Under the pieces are notes generated by a model. That model was not told the DNA's origin. It searched no databases and saw nothing but the letters and a program-made list of their open reading frames with translations. From positions 1 through 64,000 of the forward strand of contig DATKHY010000003.1 of NCBI GenBank assembly GCA_035544215.1: 64,000 bases of DNA, read 5' to 3'. The translations under genes and the position numbers were made by a program. This document shows positions 44,506 to 53,418 of the stretch, piece after piece (the stretch's first letter is position 1; every line of letters starts with the position of its first letter). Origin of the DNA: Candidatus Binatia bacterium (GTDB taxonomy: Bacteria; Vulcanimicrobiota; Vulcanimicrobiia; Vulcanimicrobiales; Vulcanimicrobiaceae).

Positions 44506-46521
44506 CTAACTCTTCGAAGCGGCGCTCGCGCGGCGGGTCGGCAGAACGATCCGCATCTTCGTTCCCGAACCGGGTTGGGCTTCGATGCTCACGTTGCGCG
44601 CCAAGGACGCTATCAAGAAGAGGCCGCGGCCGTCTTCGTCCAAAGTGTCGGTGGGCAAAGTCGGCATCAGACGCGTCAGCCCCGGGCCGGCGTCGGAAAT
44701 CGTGACGACCGGATGTGTGTTCGTCCAATCGATGGCCACGCTCACTAGGCCGGGCGCGTGCTCGACCGTGTTTGCGAGCGCTTCGCCGATTATCAGCTCG
44801 GCGCCAAACAGCTCATCGTCGCTCAACGCCAACGGACGCATGAACTCCGCGACCTCACGACGCAGCGAGTGGGCTTGTTGCGAGCTTCTCGAATCGTAAC
44901 TCCAGGTTTGGCGCAGCGCCACACCGAGTTGAGCGACGAGGAGCACAGTATCGTCGGCGGGGCTCGCGGAACCCATGACGCCGCGCTGGATAAACGCTGC
45001 CGGTCGCTCGATGTTGGGGTTCTCGACAAGCTGCGTAACGGCTCGTATCGCGGCTCGCTCGGCCCGGTCGATGTCGCGCTCGAACTCGATGAGGCCGTCC
45101 GTGTAAAAGAGGATCGCGGCGCCCGGCTCGAGGGCCACCGTGTGCGCGCCTAACGCGATCGGCATGCCGATGCCGAGCGGGACGCCGCCGTACGCCAGCG
45201 AGTGCGCGAGGATGTTCGGGCCGGCGAGGATCGGCGGCGGGTGGCCGGCGCTGGCGTAGGTGAGCGTCGAAAGATCTCGGCTCAAGACGGCAACGAGCGC
45301 CGTCGCCGGAGCGCTCCCTTCGAATCCGTGGATGCGGTCGGCTTTGACCAGGACCGCCGCGGGATCTGCAGCCTCGAACGTAGCGGCAAAAATGCTCTGA
45401 CGAAGTCGCGCGGCGGTGACCGCCGCGTCGAGTCCGTGGCCGGTCACGTCGCCGATCGAAAAGGCAATGCGCCCGTCCGGCAGATCGAAGGCATCGTACC
45501 AGTCGCCGCCGATGAGCGTTTCCCGCTCCGCCGCTATGTAGAGCGCATCGCAGCGCAGGCCCAAACGCTGCGGAAGATGGGCGGGAAGAAAGGCGGCCTG
45601 AAGGGTCTCTGCCGATCGCTTCGTCTCGTTTAATAGTGCCTGAAGCTCGCGGCGCGCGCCCCGCCTTTCGGCCGCGATTGCGCTGAGCACGAGACCCGTT
45701 ATCGCGAGAATGGACATCCAGCTGTCGAGTTGCACCAGTCTTGAGTCGAGCGACCCCGCCCCCCAGGGCCCCAGCCCGTGCGACGTTGCCCAAATGGCAA
45801 CCCCGGAGATCAGGGCGATGACTGTCGCGGTTTCGCGCTGGCGGAAACGCAGGGCCGTCCAAATGACGAACGGATAGACGGAGAAGCGCAGCGGGACGTT
45901 GCTCAGGAACGACACCGAGCTTGCGGCAAATAGCGTTACCGCAAGGGCGCCGAGTTCAAGAAGCCCTCCACCTTGCGCGCGCTCCTTTCGCCGTATGCTC
46001 GTAATCCACGTGAGCAACAGCGGCGCGACGAAAAGTACCCCCATCGCATCGCCGGCCCACCACACCCACCAGACCGACGGGATAGCACGCCACGGAACGA
46101 TCCCGGCAAGAGCCAGAGCTATGACGCCGTTCGTCGCCGATACCGTCATCGCAATCGCCGACCCGAATATGGCAAGAAGAAGAACGTCTCGAGTGCGCTC
46201 GAGCGCCTCGTGGAAATCGAACCGCCGCAGGAGGAAGTTGCCGAACACAGGGGCGAGCGTATTTCCCGTCGCGATAGCCGCTGCAGTCCAAATCGGCTCG
46301 GAGCTGAGGGCGTTGCTAACGAACGCGCCGAGCCAGATGCCGGGCCAAACGCGATATCCCAAGAGCAGGAGGGCGGCGAGCGCGATGCCCGTCGGCGGCC
46401 AGACGGCCGTGACTTGTTTCGTCGCGAACGCCAAAGTAAAGCCGAGCTTGGCCGCAATAACATACGCGACTGCGACCAGCAGCGAGGTAAGAAATGTTCG
46501 AGCGACGGTGGTCTTCAACAA
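44506..46521 (-). CDS. MASE1 - SpoIIE phosphatase - HATPase fusion signalling protein
   Basis: This encodes 671 residues. Residues 1-300 form a MASE1 membrane sensor (AAKLGFTLAFATKQVTAVWP, then PTGIALAALLLLGYRVWPG). A PP2C/SpoIIE phosphatase follows with metal-binding motifs GGDWYDAFDLPDGR, FSIGDVTGHGLDAA and FYTDGLIEFERD. The C-terminal HATPase (RsbW-like) has IIGEALANTVEHAP, ISDAGPGLTRL and DGRGLFLIASL. Phosphatase plus anti-sigma-type kinase in one chain suggests partner switching on an anti-sigma antagonist, as in general stress control. No antagonist gene is adjacent. Confidence 0.9.
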   Translation of the reverse strand: MLKTTVARTFLTSLLVAVAYVIAAKLGFTLAFATKQVTAVWPPTGIALAALLLLGYRVWPGIWLGAFVSNALSSEPIWTAAAIATGNTLAPVFGNFLLRRFDFHEALERTRDVLLLAIFGSAIAMTVSATNGVIALALAGIVPWRAIPSVWWVWWAGDAMGVLFVAPLLLTWITSIRRKERAQGGGLLELGALAVTLFAASSVSFLSNVPLRFSVYPFVIWTALRFRQRETATVIALISGVAIWATSHGLGPWGAGSLDSRLVQLDSWMSILAITGLVLSAIAAERRGARRELQALLNETKRSAETLQAAFLPAHLPQRLGLRCDALYIAAERETLIGGDWYDAFDLPDGRIAFSIGDVTGHGLDAAVTAARLRQSIFAATFEAADPAAVLVKADRIHGFEGSAPATALVAVLSRDLSTLTYASAGHPPPILAGPNILAHSLAYGGVPLGIGMPIALGAHTVALEPGAAILFYTDGLIEFERDIDRAERAAIRAVTQLVENPNIERPAAFIQRGVMGSASPADDTVLLVAQLGVALRQTWSYDSRSSQQAHSLRREVAEFMRPLALSDDELFGAELIIGEALANTVEHAPGLVSVAIDWTNTHPVVTISDAGPGLTRLMPTLPTDTLDEDGRGLFLIASLARNVSIEAQPGSGTKMRIVLPTRRASAASKS

Positions 46522-46626
46522 GCTAAGCCTCTGCGCTCAAATTCATGAAGGACGACGCCGAACCTCCCGAGTCACGGCGTAGCTCGACGAAGGAAATGGG
46601 CTTCCATCGGAGCTACTGTGTAGGCG

Positions 46627-47262
46627 GTGAAAACTGCGCATCGTCCCGCTCGGCTAATCACGGCCGCTGTCGCCGCCGCCAGTTTGAGCGTCTTACTTCC
46701 CGTGTCCGTATCGGGAGCCCGCTTTCCCAACGCTTTGGAAAAGCAGATCGTAATTCGCGGAGACGCGGCCGTTTCGGTGGCAACGTTGCTGGGATTATCT
46801 TCGACCGCGCCATCTTCCGCTTCGCTGCAGCTAGGGTCAGGCGATGCTTGGGCAGTGTATCTCCTCAGGCACGACACCAAGAAGGAGATCACGGACGGTA
46901 ACGGACCCGCGCGGTACAATAATGTGAGGTTTTCACCGGCTCCAACTGCCTCGCTAACGATCGGGCCCTACTGGCTTGATCTAGGGACGCGGCTTCCGGA
47001 GATGAGAGCCGGCTACTACTCTTTTAGCTCTCCTTTTCTATCTGAAGATTCGACCTCCAACGATCCATGGATGCGAGTCTTACGCCGGCTCAAAAGAGAA
47101 TCCGGTTGGAATAGTAATGGACGGCCGCAATTCGAGCGCTGCTTCGCATCACCAGAGGGCAACGAAATTTGCATCGATGCGTATGGCGCAAAGGATTATG
47201 CGACCAAGCCTGAACGAAACGGATACTTAATAACCATTACCGCGCATCCATCGTTTGGATAA
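46627..47262 (+). CDS. Secreted hypothetical protein
   Basis: This encodes 211 residues, GTG start. Signal peptide ITAAVAAASLSVLLPVSVSG. The mature protein is mixed alpha/beta with no recognised motif; it has two Cys close to the C-terminus (ERCFASPEGNEICIDAYG) likely to pair. No lipobox. It is divergent from the signalling protein gene with 105 bp between. Function unknown. Confidence 0.6.
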   Translation: MKTAHRPARLITAAVAAASLSVLLPVSVSGARFPNALEKQIVIRGDAAVSVATLLGLSSTAPSSASLQLGSGDAWAVYLLRHDTKKEITDGNGPARYNNVRFSPAPTASLTIGPYWLDLGTRLPEMRAGYYSFSSPFLSEDSTSNDPWMRVLRRLKRESGWNSNGRPQFERCFASPEGNEICIDAYGAKDYATKPERNGYLITITAHPSFG

Positions 47263-47380
47263 GCGCCGTCGGTAAACGCCGCGGTGCTTACTCGGATCAA
47301 TGGTCGGGTACTCTTTATTATTGACCTGCGTTTCAGTGGAGTGGCAAGTGATTTGAGCCGACTCGCGAAGGCCGTCTTGA

Positions 47381-47749
47381 ATGATAAGTCGCGCGTTCAT
47401 AAAGGCCTTTTCGTGGTTTGAACGGACGTTCTCGGTGCCCGTCGTTGGCGGACTCTTCGTCCTGGGGCTAACGATCTGGATTCTACTCTCGGTGTGGTCA
47501 TCGACCGGCCAGCCGCTCCTGCTCTGTGACGGCAAAGGACGCTTCTGGGGTTGCGCTTGGGACCCCGGCGCATTGTATGGCAATGCGTTCCAAAATCTCT
47601 TTCAGGTTTGGGTACTGCTGGCCACGATGTCCATCGCCTATTCGATTCGTATCGCAGCGACCCACCACCATTCGTTGCTACACGAGAAAATCGAGGTGCT
47701 GCGCCAGGCCGTGGAGGATCTCAGCGCCGAGGACGAAGAGACCGGATAG
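47381..47749 (+). CDS. Small two-helix membrane protein
   Basis: The 122-residue product has two hydrophobic helices (VPVVGGLFVLGLTIWILLSV; LFQVWVLLATMSIAYSI) joined by a loop with two Cys (LLCDGKGRFWGCAWDPG), and ends in a charged helix (HEKIEVLRQAVEDLSAEDEE). The loop would face the periplasm and could carry a disulfide. It lies 46 bp upstream of the MntP-type gene in the same direction. Not assigned to a family. Confidence 0.6.
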   Translation: MISRAFIKAFSWFERTFSVPVVGGLFVLGLTIWILLSVWSSTGQPLLLCDGKGRFWGCAWDPGALYGNAFQNLFQVWVLLATMSIAYSIRIAATHHHSLLHEKIEVLRQAVEDLSAEDEETG

Positions 47750-47795
47750 AGTCAACAAGAGGCACTTCCCGTAGCCGGAAGGATGACATGTCCTG

Positions 47796-48335
47796 GTGAC
47801 ATTGAAGATCGTTGCCTTCGTTCTTCCGCTGGCTCTCGATACATTAGCGATCGCGATCGCTCTCGGCCTTCGCGGTCTTAGTCCGTGGCGACCGGCCTTT
47901 ACCTTCGCTACCTTCGAGGCTATCATGCCGATTTTCGGGATAGTCTTAGCGCGAATCGTTGGTCTTCGATTTGAGACTGCCGCAGTAGTGATTGGCGGAA
48001 TCATACTGATCGGCGTCGGGCTCCGCGCAATCCACGAGGCGACTTTGGGCGAGGCGGGGGCGGAAGGCCTTTCATTCGGTTCCTTCCGAAGCTTGTTCGT
48101 AGCCGGTCTCGCCATTTCGACGGACGAGCTTGCAATCGGGTTTCCGCTCGGAGCGTCAGGGTTGCCGATTGCCACGGTGTTGATCGCGATAGCAGTGCAA
48201 ACGTTATTCGTTACCGCAGTCGGGATCGCGATAGGGAATCGCATTGGTTCGGCTCTTGGACTTCGCGCTTCGCGTTACGCGGGCGTCGCGGCCGGCATCG
48301 CATTTTCGGCCGTTGGTCTTTGGCTCATCCTGTGA
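47796..48335 (+). CDS. MntP-like (DUF204) manganese efflux pump
   Basis: This encodes 179 residues with six hydrophobic helices. The two half-repeats carry the family Asp motifs: LALDTLAIAIALGL and AISTDELAIGFPLG; MntP uses such Asp residues in a pseudo-symmetric pair to carry Mn(II). The GTG at 47796 is the only plausible start, since neither nearby ATG is in frame. It is convergent with the MarC-like gene, whose stop lies 4 bases away. The substrate is inferred from the family. Confidence 0.82.
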   Translation: MTLKIVAFVLPLALDTLAIAIALGLRGLSPWRPAFTFATFEAIMPIFGIVLARIVGLRFETAAVVIGGIILIGVGLRAIHEATLGEAGAEGLSFGSFRSLFVAGLAISTDELAIGFPLGASGLPIATVLIAIAVQTLFVTAVGIAIGNRIGSALGLRASRYAGVAAGIAFSAVGLWLIL

Positions 48336-48339
48336 CCGC

Positions 48340-49014
48340 TTAGGGACGCTGCGAAAGAAACGCGGTGTAACCCTCAAGGGCGATTTGCACGCCGATGCAG
48401 AGCAAGATGAACGCCGAAAGCCGCAGCAATACGTTGACGCCAGTTGGCCCCAGCTTTCGTAAGACGTGTTCCCCTTGGCTGTAGCAGAGATAGATCACTG
48501 TGGAGATGCACGCGAGGCCCACCAAGGCGCCGAGGCCATCGAGTAGGACTGAGCCTCCCGGAGCGGCGAGCAAACTGCTGCCGACGGTCACCATGATCGC
48601 GATGGATCCCGGGCCGATCGTTAACGGCAACGTTAGCGGGTAGAACGCGCCGCCGAGCACTTCATCTTGAGTAGCGGCCGGCGCGCGATGTTTCGAGTCT
48701 TCCTGCCCCTGGCTGAGCAGGCGCCAACCCGCACTGGCGAGGACGAGGCCTCCGGCGACACGCACCGCCGAGAGGCTTAAACCGAAGAACTTCAGCGCCA
48801 GCGGACCGACGATCAAGGACGCAGCCGTGAGAATGAAGGCGTTGATCGCGACGCGCCGCGCGAGGCTTCTCGCAACGGCGTCGTCAAGGGACTCCGTATA
48901 GTTCAAGAAAATGGGTGCCATGCCCGGCGGATTGACGATCGGGAACAGGGCCAGCGTTACTAAGAGAAAACCCTGGACAAACGGCCACGCGGCCACGGTC
49001 CTAAGTGAGTCCAC
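48340..49014 (-). CDS. MarC-family integral membrane protein
   Basis: This encodes 224 residues, GTG start. Six helices and the family pattern FLLVTLALFPIVNPPGMAPI near the N-terminus, VRVAGGLVLASAGWRLL in the middle, and LPLTIGPGSIAIMVTVGSSL in the second half. MarC (UPF0056) proteins are multi-pass inner-membrane proteins whose transport function is not established. It is divergent from the 2H-phosphoesterase operon. Confidence 0.9.
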   Translation of the reverse strand: MDSLRTVAAWPFVQGFLLVTLALFPIVNPPGMAPIFLNYTESLDDAVARSLARRVAINAFILTAASLIVGPLALKFFGLSLSAVRVAGGLVLASAGWRLLSQGQEDSKHRAPAATQDEVLGGAFYPLTLPLTIGPGSIAIMVTVGSSLLAAPGGSVLLDGLGALVGLACISTVIYLCYSQGEHVLRKLGPTGVNVLLRLSAFILLCIGVQIALEGYTAFLSQRP

Positions 49015-49152
49015 CGTAACGTTATCTCACGCAGCGGGCTACTCTCCCTTTCGCAAAGCCACGGCCTTGTCGCTCGCAGCGTGCTCGCGCGTCCGGGCGG
49101 CCTAGGAACCGAGCGTCGGCGCCGAACGTTCTGAGGACTGGAGGTACCAAGG

Positions 49153-49866
49153 ATGAGAAACGTCGCGACTTTGGTCGCTTGCATGCTCTGTCTGGCGCCT
49201 GGAATCGGCAGGTCTCAAGCGCCCGATCTGCCCTCCGTTACGGCCATCGATATTGCGCTGGAACCGGATGCAACGATGATGGAGCATGCGAATGCCTTGA
49301 ACGCTCGCCTACGTCAGTCATTTCCCAAAGGATACGCGCTAGATGCGACGCATCATCCGCACATAACGATGCTGCAACGATACGTCCGCACAGCGGACCT
49401 GCCGAAGATCTACGCAGCGGTCCGGAAGATCAGAACGGAATACAATGTGGGCGCCTGGAACTTCGAAGCGTTCAAAATTGACCACGCGGTCTGGAGCGGG
49501 CTAGCTGTCACGGTCATCCTCGCCAAACCTCCGCGAAGCGTCCTAGAGGCGCAGCAGAGACTCATCGATGCGATTGCGCCCTATACAGTTCAGATTGGAA
49601 CGGCGGCCGCGTTCGCGACGACCCCTGCCGAGCCGGACATCAACGCCTCCACGATTGCGTATGTCACGGCGTTCGTTCCAAAATCGACTGGGAAGAACTA
49701 CATCGCGCACGTCACCTGCGGCGTTGCTTCCGTGGCATTCGTTAAGCAGCTAGAAGCGGAACCATTTTCCTCGTTTACGTTCTCACCGGTAGCCATATCC
49801 GTGTACCAGCTCGGAAACTTCGGTACCGCGCGCAAGAAGCTCGAGGCCTGGAGCTTTGCACCATGA
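49153..49866 (+). CDS. Exported 2H-phosphoesterase-like protein
   Basis: The 237-residue product begins with a signal peptide (VATLVACMLCLAPGIGRSQA). The two HxT/S motifs that define the 2H (LigT/2'-5' RNA ligase-like) superfamily are present: HPHITML (His70, Thr72) and IAHVTCG (His186, Thr188). The body is clearly homologous to the next gene product, which lacks the signal. GGAGG-like site precedes the ATG. 2H enzymes open or form 2',3'-cyclic or 2'-5' phosphodiester bonds; a periplasmic version is unusual. Its stop overlaps the next start (ATGA). Confidence 0.75.
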   Translation: MRNVATLVACMLCLAPGIGRSQAPDLPSVTAIDIALEPDATMMEHANALNARLRQSFPKGYALDATHHPHITMLQRYVRTADLPKIYAAVRKIRTEYNVGAWNFEAFKIDHAVWSGLAVTVILAKPPRSVLEAQQRLIDAIAPYTVQIGTAAAFATTPAEPDINASTIAYVTAFVPKSTGKNYIAHVTCGVASVAFVKQLEAEPFSSFTFSPVAISVYQLGNFGTARKKLEAWSFAP

Positions 49867-50510
49867 ACGATACGATGGTCGCGATCGACATCGCAATCGA
49901 GCCCGGCGAACCCATGGTTAAGCGCTCCCTAGCCGACAACGCCAAACTTCTCGAAAACTTCCCCCAGGGTTACTCTCTCGACAAGACGCATCACGCGCAC
50001 ATATCAATCTTGCAACGCTTCGTCCGCGAGACCGACCTCGAAAAGGTGTATACAGCGATCGCACATGCCGTCGCTTCGGAAAACCCGAGCGCGTGGACGC
50101 TCGCAGCGAGCAAGTACTACTATATTCCCGCGGGTCCGATTGGACTCGCGGGTATCGTCGTCGAGGTAACGGACGACCTGTTGAGGTTTCAACAGAGGCT
50201 TATCGACGCGGTGACTCCCTTCTCGATCGCTACCGCGACGGCAGACGCGTTCTTCAAGCTGCCAGCCGAGCCTGCGCTACACGAGGTACCAACGATGATT
50301 GAGTACGTCGGAAGGTTCGTCCCAGACCATTCCGGGAAAAACTTTATGCCGCACGTCACCATCGGCGTCGGGCTGAAAAGCTACCTGGAGGAGATGCTCG
50401 CCGCACCCTTCGAGGCGTTCACGTTCACCGCCGTAGGCGCTTCGGTTTATCAACTCGGCGACTTCGGCACCGCCCGCAAGAACCTCAAGACCCTGGAGTT
50501 CAAACCATGA
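49863..50510 (+). CDS. Cytoplasmic 2H-phosphoesterase-like protein
   Basis: This 215-residue protein has no signal peptide. 2H motifs: HAHISIL (His46, Ser48) and MPHVTIG (His164, Thr166). It shares VAIDIAIEPG-type start, QRLIDAVTPF and VYQLGDFGTARKNL with the exported paralogue at 49153, so the pair arose by tandem duplication, with one copy gaining or losing export. ATGA overlaps occur at both ends with its neighbours, indicating tight translational coupling in a three-gene operon. Substrate unknown. Confidence 0.78.
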   Translation: MNDTMVAIDIAIEPGEPMVKRSLADNAKLLENFPQGYSLDKTHHAHISILQRFVRETDLEKVYTAIAHAVASENPSAWTLAASKYYYIPAGPIGLAGIVVEVTDDLLRFQQRLIDAVTPFSIATATADAFFKLPAEPALHEVPTMIEYVGRFVPDHSGKNFMPHVTIGVGLKSYLEEMLAAPFEAFTFTAVGASVYQLGDFGTARKNLKTLEFKP

Positions 50511-51451
50511 CCGACCCGCTGCCGTCGTGGAACGATGGTCCGGCCAAAGCAGCCATCCTGGACTTCATTCGGAAGACGACTGACCCGGCGGGCGCAGAGT
50601 TCGTTCCCGAAAAGGACCGTATCGCGACGTTCGATCAGGATGGCACGACGTGGGTCGAGCACCCGATGTACACGCAACTTGCGTTTACTCTGGCTCGGCT
50701 CGCCGACCTAGCGCCGCAGCATCCCGAATGGAAAACCACCGAGCCGTTCAAATCCACGCTTGCCGGCGATATGGCGGCGTTTGCGAAATTCACGATGAGC
50801 GATTTAGAAACCCTCGTGGCGGCTTCGCACGCAGGAATGAGTACGGACGCCTTTCGAGGGATCGTCGTCGACTGGATGGGGAAGGCCAAGCATCCCCGCT
50901 GGGGCCGCCCCTACACCGACCTCGTCTATCAACCCATGCTCGAAGTCATGCGGTACCTGCAGGCCAACGGCTTCAAGAACTACATCGTGACGGGTGGTGG
51001 CCAAGCCTTCGTGCGAGCCTATGCCGAGCGCGTGTACGGCATGATGCCGGAGCGCGTCATCGGATCGTCCCTGGAAACACAGTTCGAATACGATGCCAAT
51101 GGCAATGCCGTCCTCATGCGCCCGCCGAAATTGTTGCTTTACAACGATCTGTCGGGTAAGCCACAAGACATCTATCTGTTCCTCGGGCGTCCGCCGCTTG
51201 CCGCGTTCGGCAATAGTACGGGGGACCAGCAGATGCTCGAATATACGCAGTCCGGCGGGGGAGCGCGACTGACGGCCCTCGTCCTACACGACGATGCGGC
51301 ACGTGAGTACGATTATGGACCGGAAAGCCCGCAATCCGACACGAAATTCGGAGCTTTCACGCAAGCACTGGCGGACACGGCCAAGGCAAAAGGCTGGGTT
51401 GTCGCAAGCATGAAGAATGACTGGAGGCGGATCTTCGCGTTCGAGGCCTAG
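50507..51451 (+). CDS. HAD-superfamily phosphatase (phosphoserine phosphatase-like)
   Basis: The 314-residue protein has the HAD motifs in order: DxD in ATFDQDGTTW (Asp43, Asp45), the Thr/Ser motif in NYIVTGGG, and the acidic motif in AAFGNSTGDQQML. A helical cap lies between motif I and II. No signal peptide. The enzyme should dephosphorylate a small substrate in the cytoplasm. Its start overlaps the 2H gene by four bases, linking the two activities. It is convergent with the propeller gene at 51460. Confidence 0.85.
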   Translation: MTDPLPSWNDGPAKAAILDFIRKTTDPAGAEFVPEKDRIATFDQDGTTWVEHPMYTQLAFTLARLADLAPQHPEWKTTEPFKSTLAGDMAAFAKFTMSDLETLVAASHAGMSTDAFRGIVVDWMGKAKHPRWGRPYTDLVYQPMLEVMRYLQANGFKNYIVTGGGQAFVRAYAERVYGMMPERVIGSSLETQFEYDANGNAVLMRPPKLLLYNDLSGKPQDIYLFLGRPPLAAFGNSTGDQQMLEYTQSGGGARLTALVLHDDAAREYDYGPESPQSDTKFGAFTQALADTAKAKGWVVASMKNDWRRIFAFEA

Positions 51452-51459
51452 GAGAGCCG

Positions 51460-52473
51460 CTATGTCTTCGCTGCCGTCACGCCGAGCGGGAGATCGAAGC
51501 TGCCCGTAAATGTAGCAATCGGTGAACCGCCGGCGGGGTATCTGAAAACCTCGCCGTCGCCATTTCCCGCGTCGCCGCAATACAGCAGGCCCTTAACGAT
51601 CCACGTCTGCGCGCAGTCGCTAGCCCCGGAGAGCTGTACGGTGTTCTTCAACGTCGCCGTCGTTCCGCTAACCGTGTAGCGATATGTCGCACTCGCGTAC
51701 TGATCGAACACAGTGAGGTAGGTACCGTCCCACTGCACCGAGCCAGGAAATTGCGGAGAGTTACTCGTTTTGATCGTAACGAATTTGCTGCTGCCCTTCG
51801 GAAGCTCGACGAGTGCGAAGTTAGAGCTCGAGCCGAAACCGTCGGCGAAGAGATTGCCGCTGGGATCGTAGCCGTTGAAGTATTCTTTGGACAGCGGTGT
51901 ATTGTATACCTTACCCGAGCCGGTCGCGTTCTTGAAGATCACAACCTGACCGCCGGGACCGTAAGAATTACCCAAAAGGATTCCGACTGCGAGATCGCCG
52001 CTAGCATTCATCGCGCAGCTGGATGTGAACGTGTAGTTAAGAGACAGCGTCTTGATCAGCTTGTTTGGAACCTTGTATTCGCTAATCAGGTCGTTCGTAC
52101 GCCCGGGGTTCCAGATAATGTTCTTCCCATAGCCGTACAAAACGTTGGTGCACCCTTGGCCGCCGGCGCCATTAATCTGACCAATCATCGCGGTGCTTTT
52201 TGGATAGTTGAAAATGCTGGCGTACGAGCCGTAGTAGTTGATGATGTACTCGTACTTCGTTAACTCCGATCTATCCGGTACGAGCTCTGCGTAACGCGGC
52301 AGTGGATTCAGCCTCTCCGCCGCCACGGGCCTCCCATTCACGAACAGCGTCCTACCTACGTAGGTCGCAGTCAACGGAGCGGCTGACGGCGTGACCGTCG
52401 AGCTCCCGCACGCCGAAAGAATTACGAGTGCAACGACAGCGCCGGCGCACTTAAGAAAACCATGGATGATCAT
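51460..52473 (-). CDS. Beta-propeller lipoprotein (subfamily A)
   Basis: The 337-residue product has lipobox ILSAC (Cys22). Blade motifs match the proteins at 435, 4703 and 19975: YDPSGNLFADGFGSSSNFAL, VELPKGSSKF, SVQWDGTYLTVFD, VSGTTATLKNTVQLSG and FRYPAGGSPIATFTG. It is a member of the same family located far from the cassettes and without an adjacent regulator. Only 8 bases separate its stop from the convergent HAD gene stop. Confidence 0.86.
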   Translation of the reverse strand: MIIHGFLKCAGAVVALVILSACGSSTVTPSAAPLTATYVGRTLFVNGRPVAAERLNPLPRYAELVPDRSELTKYEYIINYYGSYASIFNYPKSTAMIGQINGAGGQGCTNVLYGYGKNIIWNPGRTNDLISEYKVPNKLIKTLSLNYTFTSSCAMNASGDLAVGILLGNSYGPGGQVVIFKNATGSGKVYNTPLSKEYFNGYDPSGNLFADGFGSSSNFALVELPKGSSKFVTIKTSNSPQFPGSVQWDGTYLTVFDQYASATYRYTVSGTTATLKNTVQLSGASDCAQTWIVKGLLYCGDAGNGDGEVFRYPAGGSPIATFTGSFDLPLGVTAAKT

Positions 52474-52519
52474 TCGCTTGCTCCCCTTGAAGTAGATATC
52501 AGGCGTCGTGCTCGGCTTC

Positions 52520-52760
52520 TTGCAGCAACACCGGTGTGCTTTGGGTTTTCGACCGGCATTGGGGCCGTGCCTCCGTGACCGTATTCATAAACCGCTTTAA
52601 GCACGTAGTACGCGATGCCGTTGGCGAAAACCAAGGCGAGTAAGCCCCGAACGACGCGCAACGCTCTCGATCGTCTGCAGCGGCTTGGCCTGCCCGTTAC
52701 GTCCACGACGATCGCGGACGATACCGCTGCCCAACTATTTACCAGAACGCGAGACTGCGC
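52520..52760 (-). pseudogene. Possible remnant of a propeller gene
   Basis: Minus-strand text in changing frames resembles subfamily C endings: NSWAAVSSAIVV, NGQAKPLQTIES, FANGIAYYV and VYEYGHGGTAPMP. None is continuous and there is no start or signal. The similarity to GIAYYV at the 3' end of the fragment at 14670 supports a common origin, but the evidence is thin. Confidence 0.3.
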
Positions 52761-53022
52761 ACATGGGCCGCGACAGCGCAACTCGTTTATGGGAACCCTG
52801 GATGGAGCGGCGCGCGGAGCGCCTATACCGACTGAGAACGTCCGGCCCAAGCGGCGCGGAGAAAATCAACGGGAGATTTGCCTCCTTTTGGCCCTGCGGA
52901 TACGATCTCGCTATTCGGCCCCCGACGCCCGTGTCATGAGGCGCCGAATCGGCGGCTGAGGCTTGCTCAACGCCTGGCAAAGGGGCCGGAACATCCGGTG
53001 ACAGCTCGAAAAGGCCTTCTAC

Positions 53023-53418
53023 GTGAAGCGAAACGTCGTATTGCCGGTAACGTCGCTCCTCTCGATCCTTCTCGCATCATTCCACCTGGTGGATGACATC
53101 GTATACGGGTCGGACAAAGGCGTGGCATTAAACCTCCTGATGGTAGCCATTCTTGCTGTTTGGCTGTACGGAACGCTGATGCTGCCCGAACGTCGGTCGG
53201 GGCATATTATCATGCTGCTCGGATCGCTACTCGGACTGACCATTTTCTTGGTCCACGTAACCGGCACCGGAGGCCTCCAAGGCATCGAGATCGGCAAAAG
53301 GAGCGGAGCCTTTTTCTACGTCTGGACGCTTCTCGCGCTTGCGGTTGTTTCTCTTTTGTCGCTAACGGTCTCAGCGCAAGGTCTATGGAGTCTGCTGCGC
53401 TCGAAGGCGCGACGATGA
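53023..53418 (+). CDS. Four-helix membrane protein
   Basis: This encodes 131 residues, GTG start. Four hydrophobic helices (TSLLSILLASFHLVDDIV; LMVAILAVWLYGTLML; IIMLLGSLLGLTIFLVHV; VWTLLALAVVSLLSLTVS). A conserved-looking FHLVDDIVYG acidic motif at the end of helix 1 and His residues in helices 1 and 3 could bind a ligand. No family recognised. Confidence 0.6.
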   Translation: MKRNVVLPVTSLLSILLASFHLVDDIVYGSDKGVALNLLMVAILAVWLYGTLMLPERRSGHIIMLLGSLLGLTIFLVHVTGTGGLQGIEIGKRSGAFFYVWTLLALAVVSLLSLTVSAQGLWSLLRSKARR

